From: an uncultured Actinomycetes bacterium
Lineage (GTDB): Bacteria; Actinomycetota; Acidimicrobiia; Acidimicrobiales; RAAP-2
Direction: 5' to 3'
Length of the DNA: 64,000 nt
Assembly: GCA_903828785.1 (NCBI GenBank)
Contig: CAIKNP010000016.1
Span: 62,001-126,000 of the forward strand
Both the position numbers and the translations under genes were made by a program. Below, piece by piece: positions 32,835 through 41,784 of this stretch; position 1 is the first letter of the stretch, and each line of letters begins with the position of its first letter. The notes beneath the pieces were generated by a model. That model did no database searches. It was not told the DNA's origin and saw only the letters and a list, made by a program, of their open reading frames with translations.

Positions 32835-34081
32835 TGGTTTTGGATTCGAAGGACTCTCTGGCCCAACCGCGGGTGCTCGTCGTGGACAATGACTCCTTCA
32901 CCCTGGACTTGGCCGAAATTCTTCTCAACGATTTGGGCGTCGACGATGTCCTTTTGGCGAGTAGCGGCGAGGCGGCCCTGGCCGCAGTGGATGACGCTCA
33001 TCGCTCGCCTTCGATAATTTTTTGTGATTTGGCCATGGAGGGCATGGACGGCATTGAAGTCATTCGCCACTTGGCCGGCCGCCGATACGCTGGGCACCTC
33101 GTCCTGCTCTCGGGTTCAAATCACCAGTTAATGAATGCCGTATCGCGAATGGCCCGCGCCAATCGTCTCAATCTCCTTGGCACCATGCCCAAACCGTTGA
33201 GTGGCGAGAAGTTTGCCACGATGCTCGCGCGGTCGAACGCCGCGCGCCTTAACGATTCCGGCAGCGCCCGGATGGAGTTGACCTCCGAAATGATTCGCGC
33301 CGGCCTCGATCGGGGGGCCATTGAAGCCTACGTGCAGCCCAAAGTTCGGACGGCGACGAAAGAAATCAAGGGTGGCGAGGTGCTCTTACGGTGGCGACAC
33401 AGCGACAATTCGATGGTGTCGCCTTTGGCGGTAATTCCGGTGGCGGAAAGCAGTGGACTCATTGACGAGATCACCAAGGAGATTTACCTTCAGGCCACCG
33501 CCGCAATGAGCACGTGGCGACAGGCGGGGTGGAACACCGTACTTTCGGTGAACGTTTCGGCCCGCAATCTCCTCGATCTCCCCTTTCCGGAATGGCTGAA
33601 CGAGCAGGCCGCCCTGCGCGGCGTCGACGTGCAGGCCATCATGCTCGAGGTGACGGAGAGTCAACTCGTCGAGAATTTGGGCAGCAGTCTTGACGTAATC
33701 AGTCGACTCTACTTAATGGGTTTTCGCCTCTCCATTGACGATTTTGGTACCGGGTACTCAAATTTCGATCAAATTAAGCAACTACCGATTCGTGAAATCA
33801 AGATTGATCGCTCCCTGGTGCTGGGTGCGTCTGAAGACGAAAGCGGACGAGCCATTCTCCAGGCCGCCGTCGAGTTGGGACGCGCACTGGGCGTTAGCGT
33901 CACCGCCGAAGGCGTCGAAACGGCCGACGAGTGGGCCATGCTCGAGCGTATGGGCTGCGACGTCATTCAAGGTTTCTACGTCTCGCGCCCCATGCCTATC
34001 GGGGACTTCTTGGCGTGGCGTGACGAATGGAACGCGGCGCTGGGAATGTCAGGGCTGCCGAGCTCGAAGGTCAAGGCGTAG
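32834..34081 (+). CDS. response regulator with EAL c-di-GMP phosphodiesterase domain
   Basis: The 415-aa protein has an N-terminal REC domain (VVDNDSFTLD, phospho-Asp in IIFCDLAMEGMDG, Lys in MPKPLS; residues 12-130) and a C-terminal EAL domain (150-400). The catalytic set is complete: E in GGEVLLRW (an EVL variant of EAL), NVSARNL, EVTES, DDFGTGYS, EIKIDRS, AEGVET and QGFYVSRPM. It should hydrolyse c-di-GMP to pGpG when phosphorylated. The overlap with the kinase (TAATG) makes them a cognate pair. Its 3' end overlaps the convergent MFS gene by 11 nt. Confidence 0.92.
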   Translation: MVLDSKDSLAQPRVLVVDNDSFTLDLAEILLNDLGVDDVLLASSGEAALAAVDDAHRSPSIIFCDLAMEGMDGIEVIRHLAGRRYAGHLVLLSGSNHQLMNAVSRMARANRLNLLGTMPKPLSGEKFATMLARSNAARLNDSGSARMELTSEMIRAGLDRGAIEAYVQPKVRTATKEIKGGEVLLRWRHSDNSMVSPLAVIPVAESSGLIDEITKEIYLQATAAMSTWRQAGWNTVLSVNVSARNLLDLPFPEWLNEQAALRGVDVQAIMLEVTESQLVENLGSSLDVISRLYLMGFRLSIDDFGTGYSNFDQIKQLPIREIKIDRSLVLGASEDESGRAILQAAVELGRALGVSVTAEGVETADEWAMLERMGCDVIQGFYVSRPMPIGDFLAWRDEWNAALGMSGLPSSKVKA

Positions 34082-35345
34082 CACTCGGCTCGAAGCGGCC
34101 GTCGTCTTTCGCACTTATGTGCCGACGCAGACGCCAGAGCAGTAGACCTCCAGCGATGGCCGCGCACCCGGTAGCGAAGGGCCACCAATTGCCCAGACCA
34201 TGTTGGAAATACAGGCTGGTGAGTAAGGGGGAAACGGCAGTGGACATTGTCCAAATGAGGCCACCGACTGTGTTGTAACGCCCCCGCAGATGCTCGGGGG
34301 CAATGTCGTTGATAAACGCTGAGCTGGTCGGAGCCATCAAGGTTTCACCCAGCGAGAAAACAATCATGCCGGCGCACATGACGAGGACGCCAATGGCGCG
34401 GGGCAGCGCGATACACGCAGCCACGGCGAACCAGAACAAGCCCCAGGAAAAGCCCGTTGTCGCGAGGATCTTCATTCGACTGCGGCCCGATAAACGATTC
34501 GAAACGAAAACCTGCGCTAGCACGATGGTGGTGGCGTTAAAGAGGGTGATCACTCCGATCAGGTGCACGGAGTAGTGGAGGTTGTTAACGACAAAAAAGC
34601 TGAAGCCCGCTTCCATGGAGCCCCAGCCCCCAATCATCATTATCAAGAAAGCCAACATGAAACGAATGAGCCGACCGTCGCGGGCCACCACGCCCCAACC
34701 TTTCGGTGTGGGTGCTTTGCTGATAGGCGCCGTTGCTTCGTAGTGACCCTGTCCCCACAGAGGAAGAACCAAGAGTGCTGCGATGAGGGTGACAATGGCG
34801 TTAAAGAGGTAGAGGTACTCGAAAGTGATGGGGTGGCGCAGGCTGACAATCAGCGTGGAGATCAGGGCACCGAGACCGATGCCCAGGTTGATCAAAATGA
34901 AATTGAGACCGTAGACCCGGCTGCGGTCGTCCAGGTCGGACTGTCGGGTTAGCAAGGTGGTGCTGGGTCCCGCCGATCCGCCCGCGAAGAAGGCCATCAG
35001 AATTGAGGCTACGATGGCCTGGCTCGGGTGGTGAATGAAGGCCCAAAGCACGAGTGAGGCGGCCGAGCCGACGCGAGAGACGAGCAGCACGGGGACTGGA
35101 CCGAAACGGTCGGTCAAGGTACCCCAAAGGGGCGAGGTAGCGAGCGCGACGACGGCACCCGCACTCAGCAAAAGTGACGCAAACGCCAATGAGAAGTGGT
35201 GAACATTGTGCAAATAGACCACGTACAACGAGAGGGTGAGACCCATGGCGAAGAAGGAAACGAAGACGTAAACGAACATCTTCCTCATGGGCGGGGTCAT
35301 TCGGGAACGGAATTCAGCGGGGGCGAGCAAGTCAAGCGGGGTCAC
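34071..35345 (-). CDS. major facilitator superfamily transporter
   Basis: This 424-aa protein has 12 predicted helices. The MFS motif-A-like loop between helices 2 and 3 reads GTLTDRFGPVPVLL, and RGRYNTVGG is its counterpart in the second half. The closest general type is the drug/metabolite efflux MFS-1 group; the substrate is unknown. The GTG start is preceded by TAGCGT and 9 nt, suggesting a leaderless message. It converges with the REC-EAL gene (11-nt overlap). Confidence 0.88.
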   Translation of the reverse strand: MTPLDLLAPAEFRSRMTPPMRKMFVYVFVSFFAMGLTLSLYVVYLHNVHHFSLAFASLLLSAGAVVALATSPLWGTLTDRFGPVPVLLVSRVGSAASLVLWAFIHHPSQAIVASILMAFFAGGSAGPSTTLLTRQSDLDDRSRVYGLNFILINLGIGLGALISTLIVSLRHPITFEYLYLFNAIVTLIAALLVLPLWGQGHYEATAPISKAPTPKGWGVVARDGRLIRFMLAFLIMMIGGWGSMEAGFSFFVVNNLHYSVHLIGVITLFNATTIVLAQVFVSNRLSGRSRMKILATTGFSWGLFWFAVAACIALPRAIGVLVMCAGMIVFSLGETLMAPTSSAFINDIAPEHLRGRYNTVGGLIWTMSTAVSPLLTSLYFQHGLGNWWPFATGCAAIAGGLLLWRLRRHISAKDDGRFEPSATP

Positions 35346-35354
35346 GGTAGGGCA

Positions 35355-35360
35355 ACGCTA
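35355..35360 (-). promoter_or_regulatory. -10 hexamer TAGCGT before MFS gene
   Basis: The hexamer is 9 nt upstream of GTG 35345, without a Shine-Dalgarno. Confidence 0.4.
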
Positions 35361-35463
35361 GTACGGAAAAAGGGTAAAAAGCGGCTGGCCGGGCGTCCTT
35401 AGCTTCGGCGTGCGACTACGCTTATTTCAGCGACACTGGGTCGCCTTTGTCGAAAGTACTTTC

Positions 35464-36384
35464 TTGTCTCTCGTGCGCCTACCGAAGAGTAATACAGATT
35501 TGTTGGAGGAGATCGCCCCCGACGTCGAACGACTCTACAACCGGCACCTCGATGCGCCCCGCTTGTGGTACCCGCACGAGCAAATCGACTGGGGGAGTGG
35601 CCAGGACTTTGGCACCCACCCCTGGTCGGCCAGCGACTACCCGCTCGCCGATGGTGTGCGCTCGGCGATTTACGTCAATCTGCTGACCGAGGACAACCTG
35701 CCCTACTACACGAGCACTCTCCTTTCCAACGCCCCGGCGAATCACCCCATTCGCGAATGGAATCTCCAGTGGACCATGGAAGAGAACCGCCACTCCATGG
35801 TGATGCGTGATTGGGTCCACATCACTCGTTGCATTGACCCCACTTTGCTCGAAGATGGGCGTCGCGTCCAGATGTCGACGGGGGAAGTTCCTCAGCCCGA
35901 CACCTTCGCCGATCTGATTTGCTACGTGGCCTTTCAAGAACGCGCCACCCAAATTGCGCACCGTAATACCGGAGCCCACTTGCCTAAGGACGACAAGATG
36001 GGGCGCAACGTGTTGGCGCTCATTGCGGGTGACGAGACCAAGCACTATCTCTTCTACCGAGACCTCGCCGCGGCGGGCTTCGCTATCGACCCATCATCAA
36101 TGATGATGGCGGCGGCGCGCCAGGTCGTAAACTTCGCGATGCCCGGTACCGGCATCCCCGCCTTCACGCGCCACGCAGTGCGTATCGCTCGCGAGGGTAT
36201 TTATGGACTGACACAGTTCGTCAAGGACGTCTTGTCACCGGTGCTCGAGCTCTGGGACGTGGACCACCTGGCTGGCTTGACCGCAGAAGCCGAGAAGGCT
36301 CGTGAGGAACTCGACCGCACCATCGCCAAATTGGTCCAGATGGTTGAGCGGATGGCGCAAAAGGCCGCCGCCGAAACCGCTTAG
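35464..36384 (+). CDS. acyl-ACP desaturase (DesA-type, soluble di-iron)
   Basis: The protein (306 aa from TTG 35464) carries the di-iron ligand motifs of soluble acyl-ACP desaturases: Glu in LLTEDNLPYY, MEENRHSMVM, Glu in FQERATQIAH and GDETKHYLFYRD. It should introduce a double bond into acyl-ACP for membrane or mycolate-like lipids. The start is uncertain: the frame is open to GTG 35410, but TACGCT (35417-35422) inside that stretch looks like the -10, so translation probably starts later; TTG 35464 has GAAAG 7 nt upstream. Its end overlaps the convergent Nudix gene by 4 nt. Confidence 0.92.
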   Translation: MSLVRLPKSNTDLLEEIAPDVERLYNRHLDAPRLWYPHEQIDWGSGQDFGTHPWSASDYPLADGVRSAIYVNLLTEDNLPYYTSTLLSNAPANHPIREWNLQWTMEENRHSMVMRDWVHITRCIDPTLLEDGRRVQMSTGEVPQPDTFADLICYVAFQERATQIAHRNTGAHLPKDDKMGRNVLALIAGDETKHYLFYRDLAAAGFAIDPSSMMMAAARQVVNFAMPGTGIPAFTRHAVRIAREGIYGLTQFVKDVLSPVLELWDVDHLAGLTAEAEKAREELDRTIAKLVQMVERMAQKAAAETA

Positions 36385-36809
36385 CTGCTGCTTCGCGACT
36401 GGAACTGGGCGAGCGCCCACGTGGCGTAGTCCGCCAGATTGACGTCGCCGAGCGCTTCCAAGTCAAACCACGCGGCGTGATCCGTCGTGCCGTGCACCTC
36501 GTGGGTAAGTTCGCCAGCCACGAGATCTACCGTGTAGATGATGCGTACCGTGTGTATGCGGTCACCATTCTTGCGGCGCCGCAGATCAGAAGTAACTCCG
36601 AGGAGCTGGGGGTTGCCAATCGTGAGACCCGTCTCCTCGGCAAACTCGCGCGCCAGCGTCTCTTCGGGAGACTCTCCGAAGTCGATGCCGCCACCGGGCA
36701 GCCACCACAGGGGTGGCTGGTGTTCGGGGTTGGACGAGCGCACCAGGGCAATTTCACCGTGGTTGATGAGCAGGCCGTAGGCCCGAACGCTGCTGTGTTG
36801 CTTACTCAT
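36381..36809 (-). CDS. Nudix hydrolase
   Basis: The 142-aa protein has a perfect Nudix box, GGIDFGESPEETLAREFAEETGL (written in short: G-x5-E-x7-REFAEETGL), about residues 40-62, which coordinates the metal for pyrophosphate hydrolysis of an NDP-X compound. The substrate is unknown; the fold and WLPGGG suit nucleotide-sugar or mutagenic-nucleotide hydrolases. AAAGGA lies before ATG 36809. Confidence 0.93.
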   Translation of the reverse strand: MSKQHSSVRAYGLLINHGEIALVRSSNPEHQPPLWWLPGGGIDFGESPEETLAREFAEETGLTIGNPQLLGVTSDLRRRKNGDRIHTVRIIYTVDLVAGELTHEVHGTTDHAAWFDLEALGDVNLADYATWALAQFQSRSSS

Positions 36810-36848
36810 GGAGTCCTTTCGGGCGCGACGCCTTGACGTCCGCGAAAC

Positions 36849-38327
36849 CTACCGCGTACGCGGGAAGCCTAGATCTATTTGTGAATCAGAAGCCTGGGGC
36901 CACCGCGAGGTGACGACTTTGGCCCGGGAAAAGAAGCTCATCCCCTCGGGACCGTACATGTGGGCGTGTCCGAACATGGAACTCTTCCAGCCACCGAAGG
37001 AGTAACTCGAAACCGGCACCGGGATGGGCACGTTGATGCCAATCATCCCGACGCTCACCTGGCGACTGAAGAGTCGTGCGGCATTACCGTCGCGGGTGAA
37101 AATGGCCGTGCCATTGCCGTAGGGGTTGGCGTTAATCAGGGCAACCGCTTCGGCGAAGTCGGCGACGCGGGCTACTCCGAGGACGGGGCCAAAAATCTCA
37201 TCGTCGTAGGCCTTCATGCCCGGAGCGACGCGGTCAAGAAGGCAGGGGCCAATGAAGAAACCTGGCCGGCCCAGTTCACTCGAGCCATCGCGGACAACCA
37301 CCGCGCCTTCGGCCGCCGCCCCCTGTACGTACGAGAGCACCCGGTCGCGGTGCTGCAAGGTGATGACGGGCCCAAAGTCCATTCCGGCTTCGTCACCGGG
37401 ACCGACCTTAAGACGATCGAGACGTTCGGTGATTTTGGCGATGAGCTCGTCAGCGATATCACCCACCGCCACCACTACCGAAATTGCCATGCAACGCTCA
37501 CCGGCGGCTCCGTAGCCGGCGTTGATGGCGGCGTCGGCCGCTACGTTGAGGTCGGCGTCGGGCAAAACCACCATGTGGTTCTTGGCGCCACCGAGCGCCT
37601 GGGCGCGCTTGCCGTTGCGCGTCGCGGTCTCGTACACGTGCTGGGCGACGGGAGTCGAGCCGACGAAACTCACGGCGTCGATGTCGGGGTGGTTGAGTAA
37701 CTGATTGACCGTGTCCGCGTTGCCTTGCAGGACGTTGAACACACCGGCGGGGAGCCCCGCCTTCGTGAGCAACTCCGCCAGAAAAACCGAGGCCGAAGGG
37801 TCACGCTCGGATGGCTTCAAGATAACGACGTTACCGGTGGCCAGCGCGTTGGCGGTCATCCACAGCGGCACCATAATTGGAAAGTTGAAGGGCGTGATTG
37901 CCGCAACGACACCCAGCGACTCTCGAAAAGAGTGCACGTCGACCCCGTCGGCGACCTGACTGGAGAATCCGCCCTTAAGGTGCTCGGTCAGTCCGCAGGC
38001 GTACTCGACATTTTCGAGGCCACGCGCAATTTCACCCTTGGCATCGGGCAGGGTCTTGCCGTGCTCACGGGTAATAATTTCGGCTAATTCGTCCGTGTGG
38101 GCGACGATAAGTTGGCGCAGGGCGAAGAGAATGCCGGTGCGCTGGGACAGGGTGGAACTACTCCAGGTGAGCGCCGCCTCGCGAGCGATGGTGAGTACTT
38201 CGTCGACGTAGGAAGCGGAAGGGGCGGGAACAGTGGCGATTACCTCGCCGGTGGCGGGATTGAAGACGGGGCTCGCCCCCTCCTGAAACACCAGACTTCC
38301 GTTTACGTAGTGGGGAATTGTGTTCAT
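36849..38327 (-). CDS. mmsA: methylmalonate-semialdehyde dehydrogenase (CoA-acylating)
   Basis: The 492-aa aldehyde dehydrogenase starts at ATG 38327; TTG 38360 has no site. It oxidises methylmalonate or malonate semialdehyde to propionyl- or acetyl-CoA in valine, myo-inositol or beta-alanine breakdown. MMSDH-specific features are the ITPFNFPIMVPLWM opening, GGAKNHMVV in place of the general-base Glu loop, catalytic Cys279 in GYGAAGERCMAIS, and PVPVSSYSFGGWKSSMFGH. It is a single gene; no other valine-pathway gene is adjacent. Confidence 0.95.
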   Translation of the reverse strand: MNTIPHYVNGSLVFQEGASPVFNPATGEVIATVPAPSASYVDEVLTIAREAALTWSSSTLSQRTGILFALRQLIVAHTDELAEIITREHGKTLPDAKGEIARGLENVEYACGLTEHLKGGFSSQVADGVDVHSFRESLGVVAAITPFNFPIMVPLWMTANALATGNVVILKPSERDPSASVFLAELLTKAGLPAGVFNVLQGNADTVNQLLNHPDIDAVSFVGSTPVAQHVYETATRNGKRAQALGGAKNHMVVLPDADLNVAADAAINAGYGAAGERCMAISVVVAVGDIADELIAKITERLDRLKVGPGDEAGMDFGPVITLQHRDRVLSYVQGAAAEGAVVVRDGSSELGRPGFFIGPCLLDRVAPGMKAYDDEIFGPVLGVARVADFAEAVALINANPYGNGTAIFTRDGNAARLFSRQVSVGMIGINVPIPVPVSSYSFGGWKSSMFGHAHMYGPEGMSFFSRAKVVTSRWPQASDSQIDLGFPRTR

Positions 38328-38398
38328 TATTTTCGCTTTCTTTCTACCCAATCTAGTCAAGGGAGATCTGTAAACACGGCGCGAGCTACGAAGCCCGT

Positions 38399-38404
38399 TA
38401 GGGT
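38399..38404 (+). promoter_or_regulatory. -10 hexamer TAGGGT before thioesterase-like gene
   Basis: The hexamer is 6 nt before GTG 38411, the spacing of the other leaderless starts. Confidence 0.4.
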
Positions 38405-38410
38405 TACGAG

Positions 38411-39226
38411 GTGCCTTCTATGCCACTCTTTGACGCGGCGGCGGTGGAGCCAGCCGGCGAAAACCGCTTCCGCTGCGAATTAGTCGACGACTACACCGTT
38501 TTTGGCTACCCCAACGGGGGTTACCTCCAGTGCGTTATGGCCAACGCCGCCGTGGCCGCCGCGAGCGACGAGGGTGCACCGCATCTTTTCGCCATCGCTC
38601 TGTCGACGAATTTCATAAAGGCCCCCACGGTGGGACCAGCCATGCTCTCGACCAAGGTTCGTCGAATTGGACGTGGCGCTTCCTTCGTCACGGTGGCACT
38701 TTCCCAGGGCGAGGACGTGCTCACCGAGGCACTGGTGACGGTAGGAACCCTGTCGGAGCGATCGGCCACCCGCCACCAGTCGGCCTCCATCGACATCGCC
38801 CCACTCGCGGAATGCGTCGAGTTGCCAATCAGCGAAGGCATGACCATTCACCACGCGTTGGAAATGCGATTCGATACGCGGGGTCCTCGTTGGTGGGAGG
38901 GCGAGGTGGGTGACGCTGGTGATCTTCGGGCGTGGATTCGCCTCAATGATGGCTCATCAGTCTGGGACGCGTGGAACGTTCTGTTCGCCACCGACGCCCT
39001 ACCGCCCGCGACCTTGCCCCTGGGTTCAACCGGTTGGGTGCCTTCTCTGCAACTCACCAGTTACGTTCGTCGCATTCCCTCGAGTGAGTGGTTGCACGTT
39101 CGTCAGTGGATCGTCAGCGTCGCTGATGGCTTCTCCGAAGAACGATGCGAGATCTACGACGACCGTGGCGAACTCATTGCTTCCGCCAGTCAGTTGGCGA
39201 TGGTGCGATTCACGACGGGCCACTAG
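38411..39226 (+). CDS. double-hotdog acyl-CoA thioesterase-like protein
   Basis: The 271-aa protein has two hotdog halves, as in TesB-like/4HBT_3 acyl-CoA thioesterases: first half with FGYPNGGYLQCVMANAAV and ALSTNFIKAPTVGPAMLSTKVRRIGRGASFVTVAL, second half with LPLGSTGWVPSLQLTSYVRR and CEIYDDRGELIASASQLAMVR. It probably hydrolyses acyl-CoA in the cytosol; chain length is unknown. GTG 38411 (TAGGGT-N6-GTG) is used; ATG 38420 with GAGG upstream is an alternative. Its stop shares a G with the next start (TAGTG). Confidence 0.82.
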   Translation: MPSMPLFDAAAVEPAGENRFRCELVDDYTVFGYPNGGYLQCVMANAAVAAASDEGAPHLFAIALSTNFIKAPTVGPAMLSTKVRRIGRGASFVTVALSQGEDVLTEALVTVGTLSERSATRHQSASIDIAPLAECVELPISEGMTIHHALEMRFDTRGPRWWEGEVGDAGDLRAWIRLNDGSSVWDAWNVLFATDALPPATLPLGSTGWVPSLQLTSYVRRIPSSEWLHVRQWIVSVADGFSEERCEIYDDRGELIASASQLAMVRFTTGH

Positions 39227-39654
39227 TGTCCTCCCCCTTCATTAGTCCCGAAGGCGATCTCGTCATCACCAGCCGCTGCCATGTTCCCGTGGGCGACATT
39301 GACATTCGCGTCACGACCTCAGGGGGGCCGGGTGGACAACACGCCAACCGTTCTCTAACGGCGGTGGTCGCCACCCTACGCTTGGCCGACAGCGCAGCCC
39401 TCAGTGAGCATCAACGCAGCCTGCTCATTGAATCCCTCGGTCCCGTGGTACGCAGCACCGCTACGAGATTTCGCTCGCAAGCGCAGAATCGATCGGCGGC
39501 CTTGGAGCAGTTAGCGCAAAAACTGGCGGCCGGATTGCACCGCGACGCCCCACGACGGGCTTCGAGGCCAACCAGGGCTTCGAAAATTCGGCGGGTTGAT
39601 GAAAAGAAGGCGCGAGGGAGGACCAAGCAACTTCGCCGGTCCACCGACGATTAA
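39226..39654 (+). CDS. arfB: alternative ribosome-rescue factor / peptidyl-tRNA hydrolase ArfB
   Basis: The 142-aa protein starts at GTG 39226. It has the release-factor catalytic domain with the GGQ motif (TSGGPGGQHANRS, G36-G37-Q38), which enters the peptidyl-transferase centre. A basic C-terminal tail (RRASRPTRASKIRR..KKARGRTK) fits the mRNA entry channel of stalled ribosomes. This GGQ-plus-basic-tail plan without codon-recognition domains is that of ArfB/YaeJ. It is translationally coupled to the thioesterase gene and overlaps convergent surE by 4 nt. Confidence 0.92.
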   Translation: MSSPFISPEGDLVITSRCHVPVGDIDIRVTTSGGPGGQHANRSLTAVVATLRLADSAALSEHQRSLLIESLGPVVRSTATRFRSQAQNRSAALEQLAQKLAAGLHRDAPRRASRPTRASKIRRVDEKKARGRTKQLRRSTDD

Positions 39655-40499
39655 TCCGCTCGAAGGTGGTGGTCGATGCGCGTCAGGGAAGCGCGCAGTA
39701 ATCCGTCGAGACCCAGATCGGTATTTTCGCGCGGTCCCTGCAAGGCGGTAACGCAGGCGTAGCCCGATTCCACGAGCACCAAGTCGTCATCGGGTTCCTC
39801 ACCGCTGGCGTCGCCGAGCTGAGGGGAGGCCTCGCCGTAGACGAGGTTGAAGATTCCTCGATCGGGCAGATCGCCACCACCTTCGACTGGCGCAACCGCC
39901 TCAACTAACACCGCGTCGGAAATGCGACCTCGACGGACACCCTTGATGGCGGACAAGGGGAGATTAGGTACGTTCAAGCTGATGGTCACCACCCCACGAG
40001 CTTGCAGCACTTCCTCAAGCACCTCGAGGGCCAGCGTGCCTGCCGACTGATAATGAATAAACTCGCCCCACTGGGCCGAGACGGCGACGCCGGGAATGCC
40101 CAGCTGGGCGGCGGTGAGCACGGCGCCAATGGTGCCCGAGTGCAGCACGCTGTGGCCCACGTTGGAGCCCGGGTTGATGCCCGAAAGCACGGCATCGGGA
40201 ATACCGCCGAAGGCCCCCAGGCAGCCAATGGTGGCGCACAGGGAAGGAGGGGCGACGATGCAGTAAGCGGGTATGCCCTCCGCCCCAGGGATGACGCGCC
40301 GTTCGTAGGAGACGGCCCCGTCTTCGAAGACGTTGCCCACGGCCGCCGCCGCCCCTGAGAAGTTTTGGTGAGGAGCGGCGATGACGGCTTCGCGTACCTC
40401 TCCTTCGGGGGCGTCAGCAATCCAGCGGGCGACGGTTTGGGCCATGACAACGAGTCCTTCGGCGTCGATACCATCATCATTTGTCAACAGAATCTTCAT
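39651..40499 (-). CDS. surE: 5'/3'-nucleotidase SurE
   Basis: The 282-aa protein has the SurE metal site LLTNDDGID (N7, D8, D9), HQNFSG, LSGINPGSNVGHSVLHSGTIGA, and SLNVPN. It is a cytosolic survival-type nucleotidase of the surE/tig/clp stress context. TAGGGT ends 6 nt before ATG 40499 with no Shine-Dalgarno, so it is probably leaderless. It is transcribed divergently from the epimerase gene. Confidence 0.95.
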   Translation of the reverse strand: MKILLTNDDGIDAEGLVVMAQTVARWIADAPEGEVREAVIAAPHQNFSGAAAAVGNVFEDGAVSYERRVIPGAEGIPAYCIVAPPSLCATIGCLGAFGGIPDAVLSGINPGSNVGHSVLHSGTIGAVLTAAQLGIPGVAVSAQWGEFIHYQSAGTLALEVLEEVLQARGVVTISLNVPNLPLSAIKGVRRGRISDAVLVEAVAPVEGGGDLPDRGIFNLVYGEASPQLGDASGEEPDDDLVLVESGYACVTALQGPRENTDLGLDGLLRASLTRIDHHLRAD

Positions 40500-40505
40500 A
40501 CCTTG

Positions 40506-40511
40506 ACCCTA
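40506..40511 (-). promoter_or_regulatory. -10 hexamer TAGGGT of leaderless surE
   Basis: TAGGGT-N6-ATG on the minus strand. Confidence 0.45.
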
Positions 40512-40552
40512 ATTGCCCTAAGTTAGAGATACGTGAACTAAAGGAACGAATC

Positions 40553-41473
40553 GTGTTACCTACTGGGGAACAAATCGCTATCGCCCACGGAGACCAGCGG
40601 GCCGTAATCACCGAAGTTGGAGCGACCTTGCGTACCTACGTCAAGGGTGGTGTTCCCGTGGTCGAGGGATTTGCCGCCGACGAGTTACCAACGGGCGCCC
40701 GGGGGCAGGTGCTGTATCCCTGGCCTAACCGCTTGGCCCCGACACCTTGGACCTTCTCGGATCGAACCGGTAACGGAAGCATTGATGATTTGGCCACCCA
40801 GACGCAGGAACACGGCATCGCGAAGTGGCGTCCTTTTCGGGTCGAAGCGGTTAATCAAAATCGGGTGCTGCTCACCCTGCTGCTTCACGCCACGCCCGAA
40901 TATCCCTTTGTCTCGGAAATTTCGGTGGCCTACCACCTCGGACCCATGGGCCTCACCGTAACGACGACCGTGGTCAATCGTGACTCGGTGCCTATTCCTT
41001 TTGGCGTGGGTTTCCACCCCTACGCCGCGGTGACTACCCCCACCATCGAGGGTGCCACCTTGCACGTGCCAGCGAAGTCCTACGTGGAGGTTGACGCGCG
41101 ACTCTTGCCCACCGGACTCATCCTTCCACTCGCCGCGAACGATCTCGACTTTTCTTTCCCTAAATCGGTCAACGGTCACGAACTTGACGTCACCTACACC
41201 GACCTACTGCGCGACGACTCGGGACTCTTTTCGGCGACGTTGACGGACCGCAGCGGGGGTAACGTTGAAATCCAGATGGACCGTAACTTCCCCTACCTGC
41301 AGGTCTACACCGGTGACACCCTCGAAAAGGGGCGACGCCGTACGGCGGTAGCGATCGAACCAATGACCTGCCCACCCGAAGCCCTGCGTTCGGGCAAGGA
41401 CCTACTCATTCTCGAACCAGATCAGCACTGGGCCGGTTCGTGGCGAATTCGTCGCAGCGACGCAATCGGCTAG
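40553..41473 (+). CDS. aldose 1-epimerase family protein
   Basis: The 306-aa protein starts at GTG 40553 with AAAGGA upstream; the frame extends back into surE without support. It is an all-beta mutarotase fold: YPWPNRLAP (substrate Arg), QEHGIAKW (first His), GVGFHPYA (catalytic His) and IEPMTCPPEALRSG (catalytic Glu). It interconverts alpha and beta anomers of hexoses in the cytosol; the specific sugar is unknown. It lies immediately upstream of clpS. Confidence 0.9.
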   Translation: MLPTGEQIAIAHGDQRAVITEVGATLRTYVKGGVPVVEGFAADELPTGARGQVLYPWPNRLAPTPWTFSDRTGNGSIDDLATQTQEHGIAKWRPFRVEAVNQNRVLLTLLLHATPEYPFVSEISVAYHLGPMGLTVTTTVVNRDSVPIPFGVGFHPYAAVTTPTIEGATLHVPAKSYVEVDARLLPTGLILPLAANDLDFSFPKSVNGHELDVTYTDLLRDDSGLFSATLTDRSGGNVEIQMDRNFPYLQVYTGDTLEKGRRRTAVAIEPMTCPPEALRSGKDLLILEPDQHWAGSWRIRRSDAIG

Positions 41474-41475
41474 CG

Positions 41476-41784
41476 ATGCCTTCACTTAAGCCTCTACGCG
41501 CGCCCGATCTCACCACGACGACAACGACGTCGACTATTGACGAGGTGGAGCGACCCTGGAACGTAGTGGTGTGGAATGACCCCGTCACACCTATGCAGGT
41601 CGTGGTGGTCGTGTTTAAAAAGATCTTTGGTTACGCCGACAACAAGGCAACGGCCCTCATGCTTACCGTGCATCACGAGGGACGCGCCATCGTGTGGTCG
41701 GGTGCGGCCGATAAGGCGCAGTCGTACTGCGTGAAACTCCAGGTGGCGGGATTGATGGCCACGATAGAGCAGGACGCCAGCTAG
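41476..41784 (+). CDS. clpS: ATP-dependent Clp protease adaptor ClpS
   Basis: The 102-aa protein contains the ClpS signature WNVVVWNDPVTPMQVVVVVFKKIFG, whose N-D-x-V and Met residues form the N-degron pocket, and HHEGRAIVWSGAADKAQ for ClpA/C N-domain docking. The N-terminal extension is Thr-rich. ATG 41476 lies 3 bp after the epimerase stop. It delivers N-end-rule substrates to ClpAP/ClpCP and is coupled by TAGTG overlap to the DUF2017 gene. Confidence 0.95.
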   Translation: MPSLKPLRAPDLTTTTTTSTIDEVERPWNVVVWNDPVTPMQVVVVVFKKIFGYADNKATALMLTVHHEGRAIVWSGAADKAQSYCVKLQVAGLMATIEQDAS

